Below are positions 26,538 through 36,431 of a stretch of 64,000 bases of DNA, one piece after another. The position numbers were made by a program, and so were the translations under genes. The first letter of the stretch is position 1. Every line of letters begins with the position of its first letter. The notes beneath the pieces were generated by a model, which was not told the DNA's origin, made no database searches, and saw only the letters and a program-made list of their open reading frames with translations. Origin of the DNA: Chloropicon primus (taxonomy: Eukaryota > Chlorophyta > Chloropicophyceae > Chloropicales > Chloropicaceae); the NCBI GenBank assembly GCA_023205875.1, contig CP060757.1, forward strand, positions 1,302,001 through 1,366,000. The letters are read 5' to 3'.

Positions 26538-28973
26538 TTAATCGACTCCGTCCGTCTCCATCGGCGACTCCTCCTTCTTCTCCTCCTTGTCCTCCTCCAT
26601 CGGAGAGGCCTCCTTGCTCTCCTCCTCCTTCTTCTTCTCCTCCTTCGGTGGGGCTGGGGCAGGCTTGGACATGATCGGCTCGCAGACCCTCTGGATGACC
26701 TCCTTCTTCTTGATGATATCAAAAGACATGATGATCGGCGACACGGTCTTTGGCGTGTTGTCCTGCATCGCAATCTTCTCGCTCAGCCAGGTCATGGCAG
26801 TTTGGCACTCTTTCAGGACCCTTCCCTTCTCCTCTGCCGTGATGTGGCTGTACTTGGCGTCTTCCGACGTGGCAAGCTGCGTGAACATGTTGCACGTCTC
26901 GACGAGGCCCTGGGCCGCCGGCCCCCTCTTCTCGTTCTCCATGTGCCTCTCCTCGATGGGGTCTCCGATGCCTCTCAGGAAGTCCGTCTTTTTCACATAC
27001 ACCTCGCGGGCCTCGTCCTCGCCCTCGTCATACATCCAGTCCTCGGTCTCGTCAAGGGTTTTGCTAAACTTCGACCTGTCGTCCTCGGTCACGTAGTCGT
27101 TCCAAGAATCGTATAACTTACTCCTCGCGGAGAGGATGTAGCCCTCCAAGTTGTTCCTGGCCTCCTTGGTGAGCTCCTCCTGCAAGTCCGCCTGCTTCAT
27201 CTCCACCTCCTTCGACATGAACATCTTCACGTCCGCGGTAGCCATGCGCAGCGTCTTCGTGGACTTGAAGGGCACGTTGACCTTGAGAGTCCGCTTGCGA
27301 AGCTCCTTCTTTGGCTCGGGGGCGGGCTCCTCCTCCTTTGGAGCCTCCTCCTTTGGAGCCTCCTCCTTCGGAGCCTCCTTGCTCGCGTCCTCGGCGTCCT
27401 TCATCTCCTCGTCCTCCGCTGGGGTCTCTGGCTTCGCGGCAGGCTTCTCCGGGATCACCTCGACCTCGTACTCCTCCTCCTCGATGGAGTGAACAGACTC
27501 GACCTCAACAGTCCCGTGCAAGTTGAGCCTCACCTGGACCTTCAGCTTCGTCTTTCCGTCTCCCTTTGCGGGCTTGATCGGGCCGACGTCGTACTGGCCG
27601 ATCAGCCTGTCCATGCCACCGGGCAAGTTGGCGGCGTCCGAGTAGCTCGCTTGCAGCGAGAAGGCCTCGTTTCTGAGGAAGGTCAGCATCTTGATGCTTG
27701 GCACCGTGTTTCCCTTTGGGAAGAGGGCGGAGGAAACCACCTCCTCGGACGCCTCCTTCTTCCAGGAGAAGTTGATGTCGTACGGACAGTAGTCCTGAAT
27801 GTCGTAGTCCCTCACCCTGAAGACCGGGCTCAGCATGGCGCACTGGAGGGCGCAGCCCTTGGAGACGCACTCCGACACGTTCAGGTTCCTGCTGATCTCC
27901 CTGCCGAAGAACTCGGAGATCTTGCTGGCGACGATAGGGATTCTCGAGGCCGCTCCCACCAGCTCGATGTGGGTGACGTCACCCACCGCCAGGCCCGCGT
28001 CCTCGACCGCCTTCTGGCACGGCTCGATAACCTTGGCGATGAACGCCTCGGACAGGTGCTCGAACTCCTCCCTGGTGATGGAGCCCCTCACGTCCTGGTC
28101 ATCCATGATGCACTCCAAAGCAAAGGAGGCCGACGAGTTCGCGCTCAAGATCTTCTTCACCTTGACGAGCTCCTTCCTGAGCCTCAGGGAGGCCCTGGCG
28201 TTGGACCTGATGTCGAGCTTCTTCGTCTCCAAGAACTGCTTGGTGAAGTGGTCGAAAAGGATGTTGTCAAAGGTTCTCCCCCCGAGTTCCCTGTCGAAGG
28301 CCTGGGACAGCACGTTCATCTTCCCCTTGGTGAAGGCGGTGATTGACACCTGGAGCGAGGCGTGGCCCACGTCCACGAAGGCGACGTTCAGGGCGTCCGT
28401 CTCGTGGAGATCAGTCTTGTAAATCCCGAAAGCAAGGGCGGTCGCCGTGGTGTCGGGGATGAGCCTCAAGCACTTGAGGCCGGCAATATCGATGGCGTCC
28501 AGCATGGCGCTCCTCTCGCTCTCCGCGTAGTAGTTCGGGATCGAGACCACGCAGTCCTTGACCTTCTCCCCGTTCATCTCGCCCTCGGCTATCGTCACGA
28601 GGTCCGTCAGCACCATGGCCATCAAGCGCTCGGGCGTGAGCTCCACCTTCTCGTTCAGGTACATGACCTCCACGAGGCAGCCCCCGTCGGCCCCCTCCTT
28701 GACCTTGAACGGCAGGTACGGGATCTCGTTCTGGACGCCCTGCTCCTTGAACTTCTTCCCCAACAGCTGCTTTATTCCGAACACGGTGTTCTTGGGGTTC
28801 ATGGACTGGGCGGAAGACCCGTCCGTTCCTATCGCGCGCTGCTTGGTCCCGAAAGACACCATGGACGGCGTCTCCCTCTTGCTCTCCTTGTTCAGCAGCA
28901 CGTCCACCCCGTTCCTCCTCGCCACCGCCACGCACGACTTGAAGTCACCCACATCAAACCCAACCACACTCAT
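26538..28973 (-). CDS. HSP110/HSP70-like chaperone (nucleotide exchange factor)
   Basis: This single-exon gene encodes 811 residues. The ATPase domain starts MSVVGFDVGDFKSCVAVAR and includes ETPSMVSFGTKQRAIG, KDCVVSIPNYYAESERSAML, LIPDTTATALAFGIYK and FVDVGHASLQVSI, the HSP110 versions of HSP70 phosphate loops. The substrate-binding part carries an acidic inserted loop with a triple EEAPK/EEAPKEE repeat (about 510-560). The helical lid and a second acidic tail, ending in EESPMETDGVD, follow. HSP110 proteins act in the cytosol as exchange factors and holdases for HSP70. The start at 28973 gives the normal family N-terminus. The gene shares a 465-bp divergent 5' region with XRN. Confidence 0.93.
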   Translation of the reverse strand: MSVVGFDVGDFKSCVAVARRNGVDVLLNKESKRETPSMVSFGTKQRAIGTDGSSAQSMNPKNTVFGIKQLLGKKFKEQGVQNEIPYLPFKVKEGADGGCLVEVMYLNEKVELTPERLMAMVLTDLVTIAEGEMNGEKVKDCVVSIPNYYAESERSAMLDAIDIAGLKCLRLIPDTTATALAFGIYKTDLHETDALNVAFVDVGHASLQVSITAFTKGKMNVLSQAFDRELGGRTFDNILFDHFTKQFLETKKLDIRSNARASLRLRKELVKVKKILSANSSASFALECIMDDQDVRGSITREEFEHLSEAFIAKVIEPCQKAVEDAGLAVGDVTHIELVGAASRIPIVASKISEFFGREISRNLNVSECVSKGCALQCAMLSPVFRVRDYDIQDYCPYDINFSWKKEASEEVVSSALFPKGNTVPSIKMLTFLRNEAFSLQASYSDAANLPGGMDRLIGQYDVGPIKPAKGDGKTKLKVQVRLNLHGTVEVESVHSIEEEEYEVEVIPEKPAAKPETPAEDEEMKDAEDASKEAPKEEAPKEEAPKEEEPAPEPKKELRKRTLKVNVPFKSTKTLRMATADVKMFMSKEVEMKQADLQEELTKEARNNLEGYILSARSKLYDSWNDYVTEDDRSKFSKTLDETEDWMYDEGEDEAREVYVKKTDFLRGIGDPIEERHMENEKRGPAAQGLVETCNMFTQLATSEDAKYSHITAEEKGRVLKECQTAMTWLSEKIAMQDNTPKTVSPIIMSFDIIKKKEVIQRVCEPIMSKPAPAPPKEEKKKEEESKEASPMEEDKEEKKEESPMETDGVD

Positions 28974-29438
28974 GATCGATTCCCGTTTTTTCTTCGATCC
29001 GACGACGATCCCACCCGATCGATAGATATATCTCACAAGTTGTCTCTCTCCTCCACTCGACTGGAGTCTCTCTCCCTCCGGTCCTCCCTCTCCTTCACCT
29101 CAACCTCTCTCAAGACGACGAGAGTCCCCGCTCGTCCTCGTCCTCGTCTCCTTCTCTCCTCTCTCGCTCTCTCTCTCTCTCTCCTTGTTGGCTTGACGGC
29201 TCCTCCTGTGGAGATCGGCTGCTTCTGGAGACCGCGACGACGTGGGGGAGGCGGCGCGAACAAGAAGAAGAGCAGGCAGAGGAGAGGAGAGGAAGAGGAA
29301 AGGAGAAACTGCGTGCGTGCCGGGGATGGAAGGAGAGGGGAGGGGAAAGGAAGGAGGGAGGGAAGGGGGGAGGGGAAACGGAAGAGGAGGGGGTGACCGG
29401 TGACTGAAGGTTTTTCGAACGGAAGCGAAGGGAGGACC
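28974..29438. promoter_or_regulatory. Divergent 5' region between HSP110 and XRN with CT/GA tracts
   Basis: A 465-bp spacer. CT runs at about 29155-29185 read as GA repeats on the HSP110 sense strand, and a purine-rich block at about 29320-29400 (AGGAGGGAGGG) precedes the XRN start. No heat-shock element was looked for beyond visual scanning, and none was obvious. Confidence 0.4.
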
Positions 29439-32400
29439 ATGGGAGTTCCGGCCTTCTACAGGTGGCTCTCCGAGCGGTACCCTAGGATCGTCAAGGACAT
29501 CAGGGAGGTGGAGAACGAGGTGGTGGACGGGGAGATCATCCCCGTGAACACGGTGGAGCCCAATCCGAACGGGGAGGAGTTCGACAACCTGTACCTGGAC
29601 ATGAACGGGATCATACACCCGTGCTTCCACCCCGAGGGGCGGCCGGCGCCCACCCTGGAGAGCGAGGTCTTCGAGTGCATGTTCGAGTACATCGACAGGA
29701 TTTTCGCGATCGTGAGGCCCAGGAAGCTCCTCTTCATGGCGATAGACGGCGTGGCGCCGAGGGCGAAGATGAACCAGCAGAGGTCGCGGAGGTTCCGCGC
29801 AGCGCAGGAGAACAAGGAGAAGGTAAGGAATAGACGCTGCTCTCTTTGGATCTCGAGAACACGAGGCGAGGGGGGAGGGCGCCCCGCCGCAACCACGGAC
29901 ACTCATCTCTCGCAAACTGTGGCTGTTGTGACTTGGGGCTGCCTGTATTTGGAAACAAATACTCACCCTGGCGGTGAGCGACAGTCCAAGATGAGAGTTC
30001 TACAAATTCTCTGCTCGGAAGAACCGGCGTTGAGTGATACGTACTCAGCTTCCTTTTGCAGCCGAGCGACATCTTTCGCGCATCGCGACCGCTGTCTGGT
30101 GTGATCCGGTGGCATTTCCCTGACTCGTGTACCTGCTCTCTCGTCGTCTCTCTTGGAACGCTCCCGAACGCAGATGGAGACGGAGGAGAAGATAAGGAAG
30201 GAGTTCGCCCAGAGGGGCATCAAGCTGAGCGCGGTGGACGAGAGCGAGGTGATGGACAGCAACGTCATCACCCCGGGGACGCCCTTCATGCACAGGCTCA
30301 GCACCGCTCTGCAGTACTACATTCACAAGAAGATCAACGAGGACCCGGGCTGGAGGAAGATCAACGTGGTTCTATCGGACTCCAACGTGCCCGGGGAGGG
30401 AGAGCACAAAGTGGTCGACTTCATCAGAAGGCAGAGGGGCCTTGAAGGGTGGAATCCGAACACGAGGCACGTCCTGTACGGCCTCGATGCCGATCTTATC
30501 ATGCTCGCGCTAGCCACGCACGAGCCCTACTTTTACATCTTGAGGGAGGTAAGTCACCAAGAGAGCGGCGGGGACCAAGGGAGCTGTGTTCTGCGAACTT
30601 GGTCTCATCGGAAGAGAGAATCGAAATCCCGAAACATGACAGTGATACTTGTCTCGTTCGTCCTAATGGTCCATAATACCTTGAAGACACTTTCACCCAT
30701 AGAATCTGAGTCATCGTTCTGGGATTTCCTCGAGAGAAACACCCTTTCCTTTGCGCTTCGACGACGAGGCCAGCTGAACCCAAAGAAATATGTTTGCATT
30801 TTCGTTTCCACATGCACCAGGTGGTTGTCCAGACCAAGGCGTCGAGCATGCAGGCCGACGTTCAAATGCATCTGTTTCAGATGAATCAGGAGGAGAACAA
30901 GAAGAAGTCTCAGAGGGAGCTCCTGCTTGAAATCTCAAGGATCGACAGGAAGCCGTACCAGATGGTCCACATAAGCACGCTGAGGGAGTACCTGATTTTG
31001 GACATGGGAAACACGGCTGTGAAGCCGAGCTTCAAAGTGGATCCGGAGCGGCTCATCGACGACTTCATTTTGCTGTGCTTCTTCTGTGGAAATGACTTCC
31101 TGCCGCACATGCCAACCCTGGAGATCAGGGAGGGGGCCCTGAACCTGCTCATCTCGGTGTACCAGCACACCATGCCCAAGATAGGACACCTGTCCAAGGG
31201 GGAGCACATCAACATGAAGAGGATGGAGGTCTTTGTGGAAAGGGTCTCCATGTGCGAGCAGGCTATCTTCCAAAAGCGCAACTTTCTGCAGCAGAGGCAG
31301 AAGAGCAGGCAGAGGCAGCAGCTCGAGGCGGACAGGAGGAGGCAGCTCGACCAGCAGGCCAGGGCGAGAGCCTCTGCCGAGGCCGCCAGTGCTGCGAAGG
31401 CTGCGGAACGAGAGAGCAACAGGAGCGCCGCGGATTTGCTCAGGGATCGCTTGCTCAAGAAGGGCGGCGGGGAAGGGAGCAAGGGAGATTCTTCCCCCGC
31501 GGCCGGCGAGAAGGAGGAGGGTGCCTGCAAGGAAGCCACCAAGGAGGAGGAAGAGAACTTCAAGAAGCAGCTGTCGGAGACTGTGAAGAAGAGCGGCGAT
31601 AAGCTGAAGGAGATCCTCTTCGCCCCAGACAAGATCAGGCTGGGAGAAGATGGCTGGAAGGACAGATACTACGCAGAAAAGTTTCATGTCAGCACCACGG
31701 CGGCGATTGACAAGCTCAAGTCCGAGGTGGTGCAGAACTACGTGGAAGGCTTGTGCTGGGTGATGAAGTACTACTATCAGGGCTGTCCCAGCTGGAGTTG
31801 GTACTTTCGGTACCACTACGCTCCGTTTGCCTCGGACTTGAGGGGCTTGGACAAACTGGACATCCAGTTCGACCTCGACAAGCCTTTCAAGCCCCTGGAC
31901 CAGCTCATGGCTGTCTTACCACCAGCAAGCTCGCACTGCATGCCGCCGGCCTACAAGGAGTTGATGACCTCAAGTGACTCTCCCATTGCTGACTTCTACC
32001 CGGAGACCTTCCCGGTGGACCCGAATGGGAAGAGGTACAGTTGGATGCACATCGCCCTCCTGCCTTTCATCGACGAGAAGAGGCTCTTGGCGTCCATACG
32101 GCCCTTGGAGTCGACCTTGAATGCCGAGGAGACGAGGAGGAACAGCTTGCTCAGCACGGTGATGGTGATCCACAAATCTCACCCCCTGGCGTGGAGCTTG
32201 CTGGAGCTGGAGGCCAAGACGGAGAAGAAGGCGTGCGCGATCCAGGCCGAGAAGAACAACTGCATCAGCGGGACCGCAGTGATTCCGGACGGGGCTGTCG
32301 GGCTCTGCCCCAAGGTCATCAGGAGCTGCTGGGACGTCTTCCCCGACGTCCAAAGGAACTCCGCGTTGGGCTTCAGTTACCAGTTCCCTGCGGAGCAGGT

Positions 32401-32740
32401 GCACATTCCCCGACCTCTCAAGGGGACGGAGATGCCCGCGAAGGTCCTTCGCGACGGGGACACGCCCATGGCGCCCGAGATATGGCACGAGACCAGGGGC
32501 CACGGCGGCGGCAGGGGCGGCCACGGCGGCAGAGGGGGCTATGGTGGTGGCGGGCGTGGAAGAGGCTGGCAAGGGCACCACGGGGGAGGATCCGGGCACT
32601 TTGCGCAGCAGGAGATCCTGCAGCACAACGCGCACGGGATGATCTACGGCAACGGCGGCGGAGGCCGAGGGGGGGGAGGCCGAGGGGGAGGAGGGGGCGG
32701 GCGACACCAGCAGTGGGGCTGGGGCCAGCAGAGGAGGTAG
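29439..32740 (+). CDS. XRN-family 5'-3' exoribonuclease; three exons
   Basis: The exons are 29439-29822, 30174-30548 and 30821-32740 (GTAAGG and GTAAGT donors, CAG acceptors, both phase 0), giving 892 residues. The start [18 protein letters not shown] is diagnostic. Conserved blocks include [72 protein letters not shown] and [19 protein letters not shown]. These acidic residues form the exonuclease site. A charged Gln/Arg helix (about 410-450) and an RGG-type Gly/Arg tail end the protein. The CCHC zinc knuckle of XRN2 is not visible between exons 2 and 3. The second intron's acceptor could alternatively be the CAG 12 bases later. The family degrades 5'-monophosphate RNA in nucleus or cytoplasm; which paralogue this is remains open. 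Confidence 0.9.
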
Positions 32741-32788
32741 TATTACTGGTATACTGGTTGTAACATATCACAATATCGTCTCAAGCTC

Positions 32789-33028
32789 ATGGACAGCAGC
32801 TCTGAGATGAACAATCTGCACCAAGGCTTCGCCGAGCTCGGCCTGCAAGTCGCGAAGATTTTCTTCCGGAAGGTCCAGAAACTCTTGTGCGAGGTCCTGA
32901 CGTCCAAGGCTTTCCAAAGATTCCCTCTTCCCCCTCGTTACTCTCCCGGGCGTCTTGTTCCTCGCGCAATGTCCCCTTCGTCCTGCCCTGCGTCTCCCCC
33001 TCGAGAGAGGCCCCTTTCCTGGAGCTCA
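32789..33028. repeat. R1 duplicated block, copy B
   Basis: This is the second copy of the block at 3051-3288, 240 bp, same orientation, with a handful of substitutions and two extra Cs near 32998. It starts 48 bases after the XRN stop and ends 45 bases before the J-protein ATG. On the minus strand it contains an open reading with LRDLQAELGEALVQIVHLRA that closes with HELETIL and a stop just outside the block. Confidence 0.85.
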
Positions 33029-33073
33029 TTCAGGGGAGGACGGGGTGCCAGGGGGAAGAAGGAGAGCGTTGGC

Positions 33074-33622
33074 ATGATCTCGACGGCCGTAAAAGGCGGT
33101 CTGCAACCTCGCCTCCTCGGCACCGTGCTCTCCACGAGGCGGTGGCAAACCACATCCCCAACTTGTGGTTGTGTGAAGGACGGCGGTGTGTCATCTTCCT
33201 CCGAGCTTGTCGAGGAGGAAGATGACAGGTGCCCCCGGTTTCTACCCCCGCGCGGCCGGGAGCTACTCGCCGCCGTCAAGCTCGGTCTGCCTGGAGCCAA
33301 GGAGGAGTTCGAGAAGCAACAGCTCAAGTTCAACAACCGGTTCGATGCGAGAGCGAGAGCGAGAGCGAGAGCGACGCACACCCACCTGAGAGAAACCTTT
33401 GCGAGTAAAGACCCGAAAGGATATTACAAAGCGCTGGGCCTGGAAGGACACGAGGGCTCTGCAACTCCCGCGGAGATTGCAAAGGCGTTCCGTAAGCGCG
33501 CAAAAACGTTTCATCCTGATGCTGGTGGTAGCAAGGAGAGCTTCATCTTCCTTTCCAAGGCCTACAAAGTCCTCAACGACCCTCAATCACGGGATTCATA
33601 CGACAAGAACTCCATGTACTAG
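33074..33622 (+). CDS. Small J-domain protein, probably mitochondrial
   Basis: The gene encodes 182 residues from the ATG at 33074. The N-terminus MISTAVKGGLQPRLLGTVLS then RRWQTTS is basic and hydroxylated with no acidic residues, like a mitochondrial presequence. A disordered acidic linker is followed by a Glu/Arg helix and a C-terminal J domain: KGYYKALGLEGHEG, AEIAKAFRKRAKTFHPDAG with the HPD motif, and FIFLSKAYKVLNDPQSRDSY. There is no zinc-finger or client-binding domain. J domains stimulate HSP70 ATPase. The frame is also open upstream through the R1 repeat to an ATG at 32789, which would add 95 residues and hide the presequence; I prefer the shorter form. Confidence 0.72.
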   Translation: MISTAVKGGLQPRLLGTVLSTRRWQTTSPTCGCVKDGGVSSSSELVEEEDDRCPRFLPPRGRELLAAVKLGLPGAKEEFEKQQLKFNNRFDARARARARATHTHLRETFASKDPKGYYKALGLEGHEGSATPAEIAKAFRKRAKTFHPDAGGSKESFIFLSKAYKVLNDPQSRDSYDKNSMY

Positions 33623-33665
33623 TAGGACAAGTATTATATGTACAACCGTTTTGTATTATACATGA

Positions 33666-35096
33666 TCACCCCGAGCACTGCAGGCCAGACGCCACCCCCC
33701 TGACGAGTCCCAGGAGCCTGACGAAGTTCATCGCGGACTTCGCCAACCAGATGAAGACGAGCCCACTGGCCGCGTCGAAGAACCCGGTCACCTGGAACGA
33801 GATTAAGAGAGGCGAGTAAACCACGGCGAAAGCAAATACCATCAAGTTCCTCACGTAGTCGAACTTTTGGAGGGCATAGATCAGACCGTCGAGCACAAAG
33901 ACTAACGAATTGATTGGCTGGACCACAGCGATGAGACTCCAGACTTTGCGCAGCTGGCCGATCACCTTGGCCTTGCTCTCGGAGGACTTCATTGTGAACA
34001 CGGAGATGATCTCATCTTCCAGTGCCAAGAGAAGGACGCTGAACAGGAGTCCAACCAAACAGCCAATGAAGAGCAGCCTCTCCGTCATTCTCTGGAACAG
34101 GAGCCTCGAAACCAGCCCCCACGACTCGCCATAGAGCCGCCCGCCGAGCATCGTGCCCACGTTCGCAAACCCGTCAGTCAAATACGACGTTAACATCCAG
34201 AGCTGAACGACGATTCCATACGCAGCGAGCGCCTCCGGGTCGGGTAGCCGGGCCGCAACAATCGCGGCGACGAAGAAGGAAGACTGCAGCGCCAGGGAGC
34301 GCAGCAGCATCGACGAACCATCCTTGACGAAACTCCAAAAGTTGTCTTCGCTCCCTTGCTCGATCAGCGGAGACTCGAGCTCGCTCGGATCCGAAGCCCT
34401 GAACACGGACCAGTCGCGAAAGGCCGGGCCCGGGGGCCGGGAGGCGCACACCATGACGAAGCCCAAGCAAGAGGAAACCGCGTAGGAAATCAGCCCAGCC
34501 ATTCCCAGCTCAAACAAGCCCCCACTCATGGTGACCAGGGCAAGGAAGGTACCGATCACGCTCAGGATGCACCTGAATATGTTCAACGAAGCCGCGAGGG
34601 CCATCCTCTGATAGCCGCTGAGAATTCCCGTGGAGGCCACTGTGATCTGCACGAATGGAACGGTTAAGGCTTTCACCATGTAAAAGCTTTTCACCTTCTC
34701 CCTGGCGTGCGCGTTGCTCATTCCAGCTGCGCTCAGAATGGGCTCGAAGAGGACGGCAAGCACGGCTGCGCAGGTGAGTCCCAGAGCCCCGGCGAACGAT
34801 AACGCGTAGAAGACGTTCGCCTTGGTCTTCCCGGGGTCCCCCCTCCCGACGCTCTTCGAGACTTTGGCCGAGACGCCATCCGAGAGAAAGTTGAAGACCA
34901 CCCCAGCCAAGTTGGTCACAGAACACACGAGCGAGTACAAGGACAGCGCATCATACGAGACCGAGCCAAGGACGACCGTCTCCACGAGTAGTGCGAGGGG
35001 TGCCGCCACCTGCAGCAACACCGCTTTCCCTCCCTCCACCAATATTCTCCGCCATGTCACCTCCCTTTCCTTCAACAACACCAAGGCCTCCTCCAT
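33666..35096 (-). CDS. MATE-family efflux transporter
   Basis: This single-exon gene encodes 476 residues with about 12 hydrophobic helices in two similar halves, the length expected of a MATE protein. Typical features are the first helix LQVAAPLALLVETVVLGSVS, then LAGVVFNFLSDGVSAKVSKSVGRGD (the loop after helix 2 with conserved basic/Gly residues), FVQITVASTGILSGYQRM, and in the second half AYGIVVQLWMLTSYLTDGFA with GRLYGE. MATE carriers export organic cations or metabolites against H+ or Na+. The substrate and membrane are unknown. The start is the ATG at 35096. Only 108 bases separate it from the divergent HtrA gene. Confidence 0.85.
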   Translation of the reverse strand: MEEALVLLKEREVTWRRILVEGGKAVLLQVAAPLALLVETVVLGSVSYDALSLYSLVCSVTNLAGVVFNFLSDGVSAKVSKSVGRGDPGKTKANVFYALSFAGALGLTCAAVLAVLFEPILSAAGMSNAHAREKVKSFYMVKALTVPFVQITVASTGILSGYQRMALAASLNIFRCILSVIGTFLALVTMSGGLFELGMAGLISYAVSSCLGFVMVCASRPPGPAFRDWSVFRASDPSELESPLIEQGSEDNFWSFVKDGSSMLLRSLALQSSFFVAAIVAARLPDPEALAAYGIVVQLWMLTSYLTDGFANVGTMLGGRLYGESWGLVSRLLFQRMTERLLFIGCLVGLLFSVLLLALEDEIISVFTMKSSESKAKVIGQLRKVWSLIAVVQPINSLVFVLDGLIYALQKFDYVRNLMVFAFAVVYSPLLISFQVTGFFDAASGLVFIWLAKSAMNFVRLLGLVRGVASGLQCSG

Positions 35097-35204
35097 CTTG
35101 TTCCCGCCATCAGCGACAGCTGGGAGAGGGAGAGGGAGAGAGAGGGAGAGGGAGAGGGAGAGGGAGAAGTGGATCGGGGATTTGAAGCTTGGTGCGGAAG
35201 AGAT
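35097..35204. promoter_or_regulatory. Very short divergent promoter, MATE / HtrA
   Basis: A 108-bp spacer between two start codons, half of it a GAGAGGGAGAGG-type purine tract (about 35120-35168). Both genes' core promoters must lie here or inside each other's 5' coding region. Confidence 0.5.
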
Positions 35205-36386
35205 ATGAGGTGGAGGGTGTTGTCGCGGTTGTACACCCGGGGAGTCTACGCCTGGACGAGGAGGGCGGAGGAAGTGCGGGAACGACGCCCTCGTGAGGAC
35301 TTGAGAGTCCACGCCACGACGAGGGAGGTGGCGTTTGCTTGCTTGGGTTTGGGTGCGGGACTGCTCGGGTCGTCCTGGAGGTACCTCCAGGCAGAGGAGG
35401 AGGAAACGAATACGTTTGACGCGTACTTCCTCTCGAGGCCCGCGACCAAGGTCTCGGGTTCTGTTGTGAACATCGCGTTCTCCAACGCATCCCGGGCCCA
35501 GGGCGGCAGTGGTTTCATCATCGACGGCAAGGAGGGCTTGATCGTAACGAATCAGCACGTCGTGGAGTCCCCCTCGTCTCGGGTTTGGGGGAGGGGGAGG
35601 GCCTCGAAGAGGGACGGAGGCCTCACGATCACGCTGCAGGACGGGAGGAAGTTCCAAGGACACGTCATCAACGGTGACCCTGAGACCGACCTCGCCATCG
35701 TCAAGCTGGAGGATCTCAACGAAGTGCTTCCCCAAGTAACGTTGGGGGACAGCAGATCTATCCAGCTGGGCGAGTGGGTTCTCGCTCTGGGCTCGCCCCT
35801 GCTCCTGAAGAACACGGTAACGGCCGGAATCGTCAGCTGCGTGGAGCGGAAGCGGGGAGAGCTAGGCATTCCCTTGTCTCGGACGGATTACATCCAGACA
35901 GACGCTGCGATTAATGTTGGCAACAGCGGCGGCCCGCTGGTCAATCTGAGGGGCGAGGTCATAGGAATCAACACGATCAAGGCCCTTTCCGCGAACAACA
36001 TCGCCTTTGCGATTCCCGTCGAGACGGCGAAGTTTGTCATCAAGCAGATTCTACGCCATGGCCGAGTCGTTCGCCCATTCATCGGTATCAAAATGCTGGA
36101 CTTGACGGGATCCACGATCTCTGCGCTGCGCGAGAGGGACCCGCGCTTCCCAAAGGTCGAGTCCGGCGTCTTCGTTCCCTCTGTGACTCCAGGTAGCCCC
36201 GCTGAGACGGCAGGCTTCCTCCACGGGGACGTGATCGTGGAGTTCGACCACAGGAAGGTATCCAAGGGCCAACAGATCCTCGACCTGCTGGGGGAAGAGG
36301 TGGGAAAGAGGCATCAAGTTGTCGTGGTGCGGGAGCACGGGGAGAAGAAGGTGTTGTATGTCACAAGCGAGGAGAGCATGTCTTGA
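35205..36386 (+). CDS. HtrA/DEG serine protease, probably mitochondrial
   Basis: The gene encodes 393 residues. A basic N-terminus (MRWRVLSRLYTRGVYAWTRR) resembles a mitochondrial presequence; a hydrophobic stretch follows (VAFACLGLGAGLLG, about 43-56), so the protein may be anchored in the inner membrane like HtrA2. The trypsin-like domain has the full triad: His in VTNQHVV, Asp in ETDLAIVKL and Ser in VGNSGGPLV. One PDZ domain follows, with IGIKML and GSPAETAGFLHGDVIVEFD. These ATP-independent proteases degrade damaged proteins. The protein resembles HtrA2/plant DEG14 in its single PDZ and N-terminal anchor. The start is the first ATG, at 35205, in the short divergent spacer with MATE. Confidence 0.9.
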   Translation: MRWRVLSRLYTRGVYAWTRRAEEVRERRPREDLRVHATTREVAFACLGLGAGLLGSSWRYLQAEEEETNTFDAYFLSRPATKVSGSVVNIAFSNASRAQGGSGFIIDGKEGLIVTNQHVVESPSSRVWGRGRASKRDGGLTITLQDGRKFQGHVINGDPETDLAIVKLEDLNEVLPQVTLGDSRSIQLGEWVLALGSPLLLKNTVTAGIVSCVERKRGELGIPLSRTDYIQTDAAINVGNSGGPLVNLRGEVIGINTIKALSANNIAFAIPVETAKFVIKQILRHGRVVRPFIGIKMLDLTGSTISALRERDPRFPKVESGVFVPSVTPGSPAETAGFLHGDVIVEFDHRKVSKGQQILDLLGEEVGKRHQVVVVREHGEKKVLYVTSEESMS

Positions 36387-36431
36387 AACCTATTCAACAT
36401 TATGATACAGAACGACTTACAATAATTTATC

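Noticed and set aside
29823-30820. XRN introns as related introner-type elements
   Set aside because: The two introns (351 and 272 bp) do not resemble one another or other introns in the window beyond splice-site consensus.
32789-33073. Treating R1 copies as independent small genes
   Set aside because: Both strands stay open but frames differ after the indel in copy A, there is no domain, and the blocks fit spacers. Kept as repeats.
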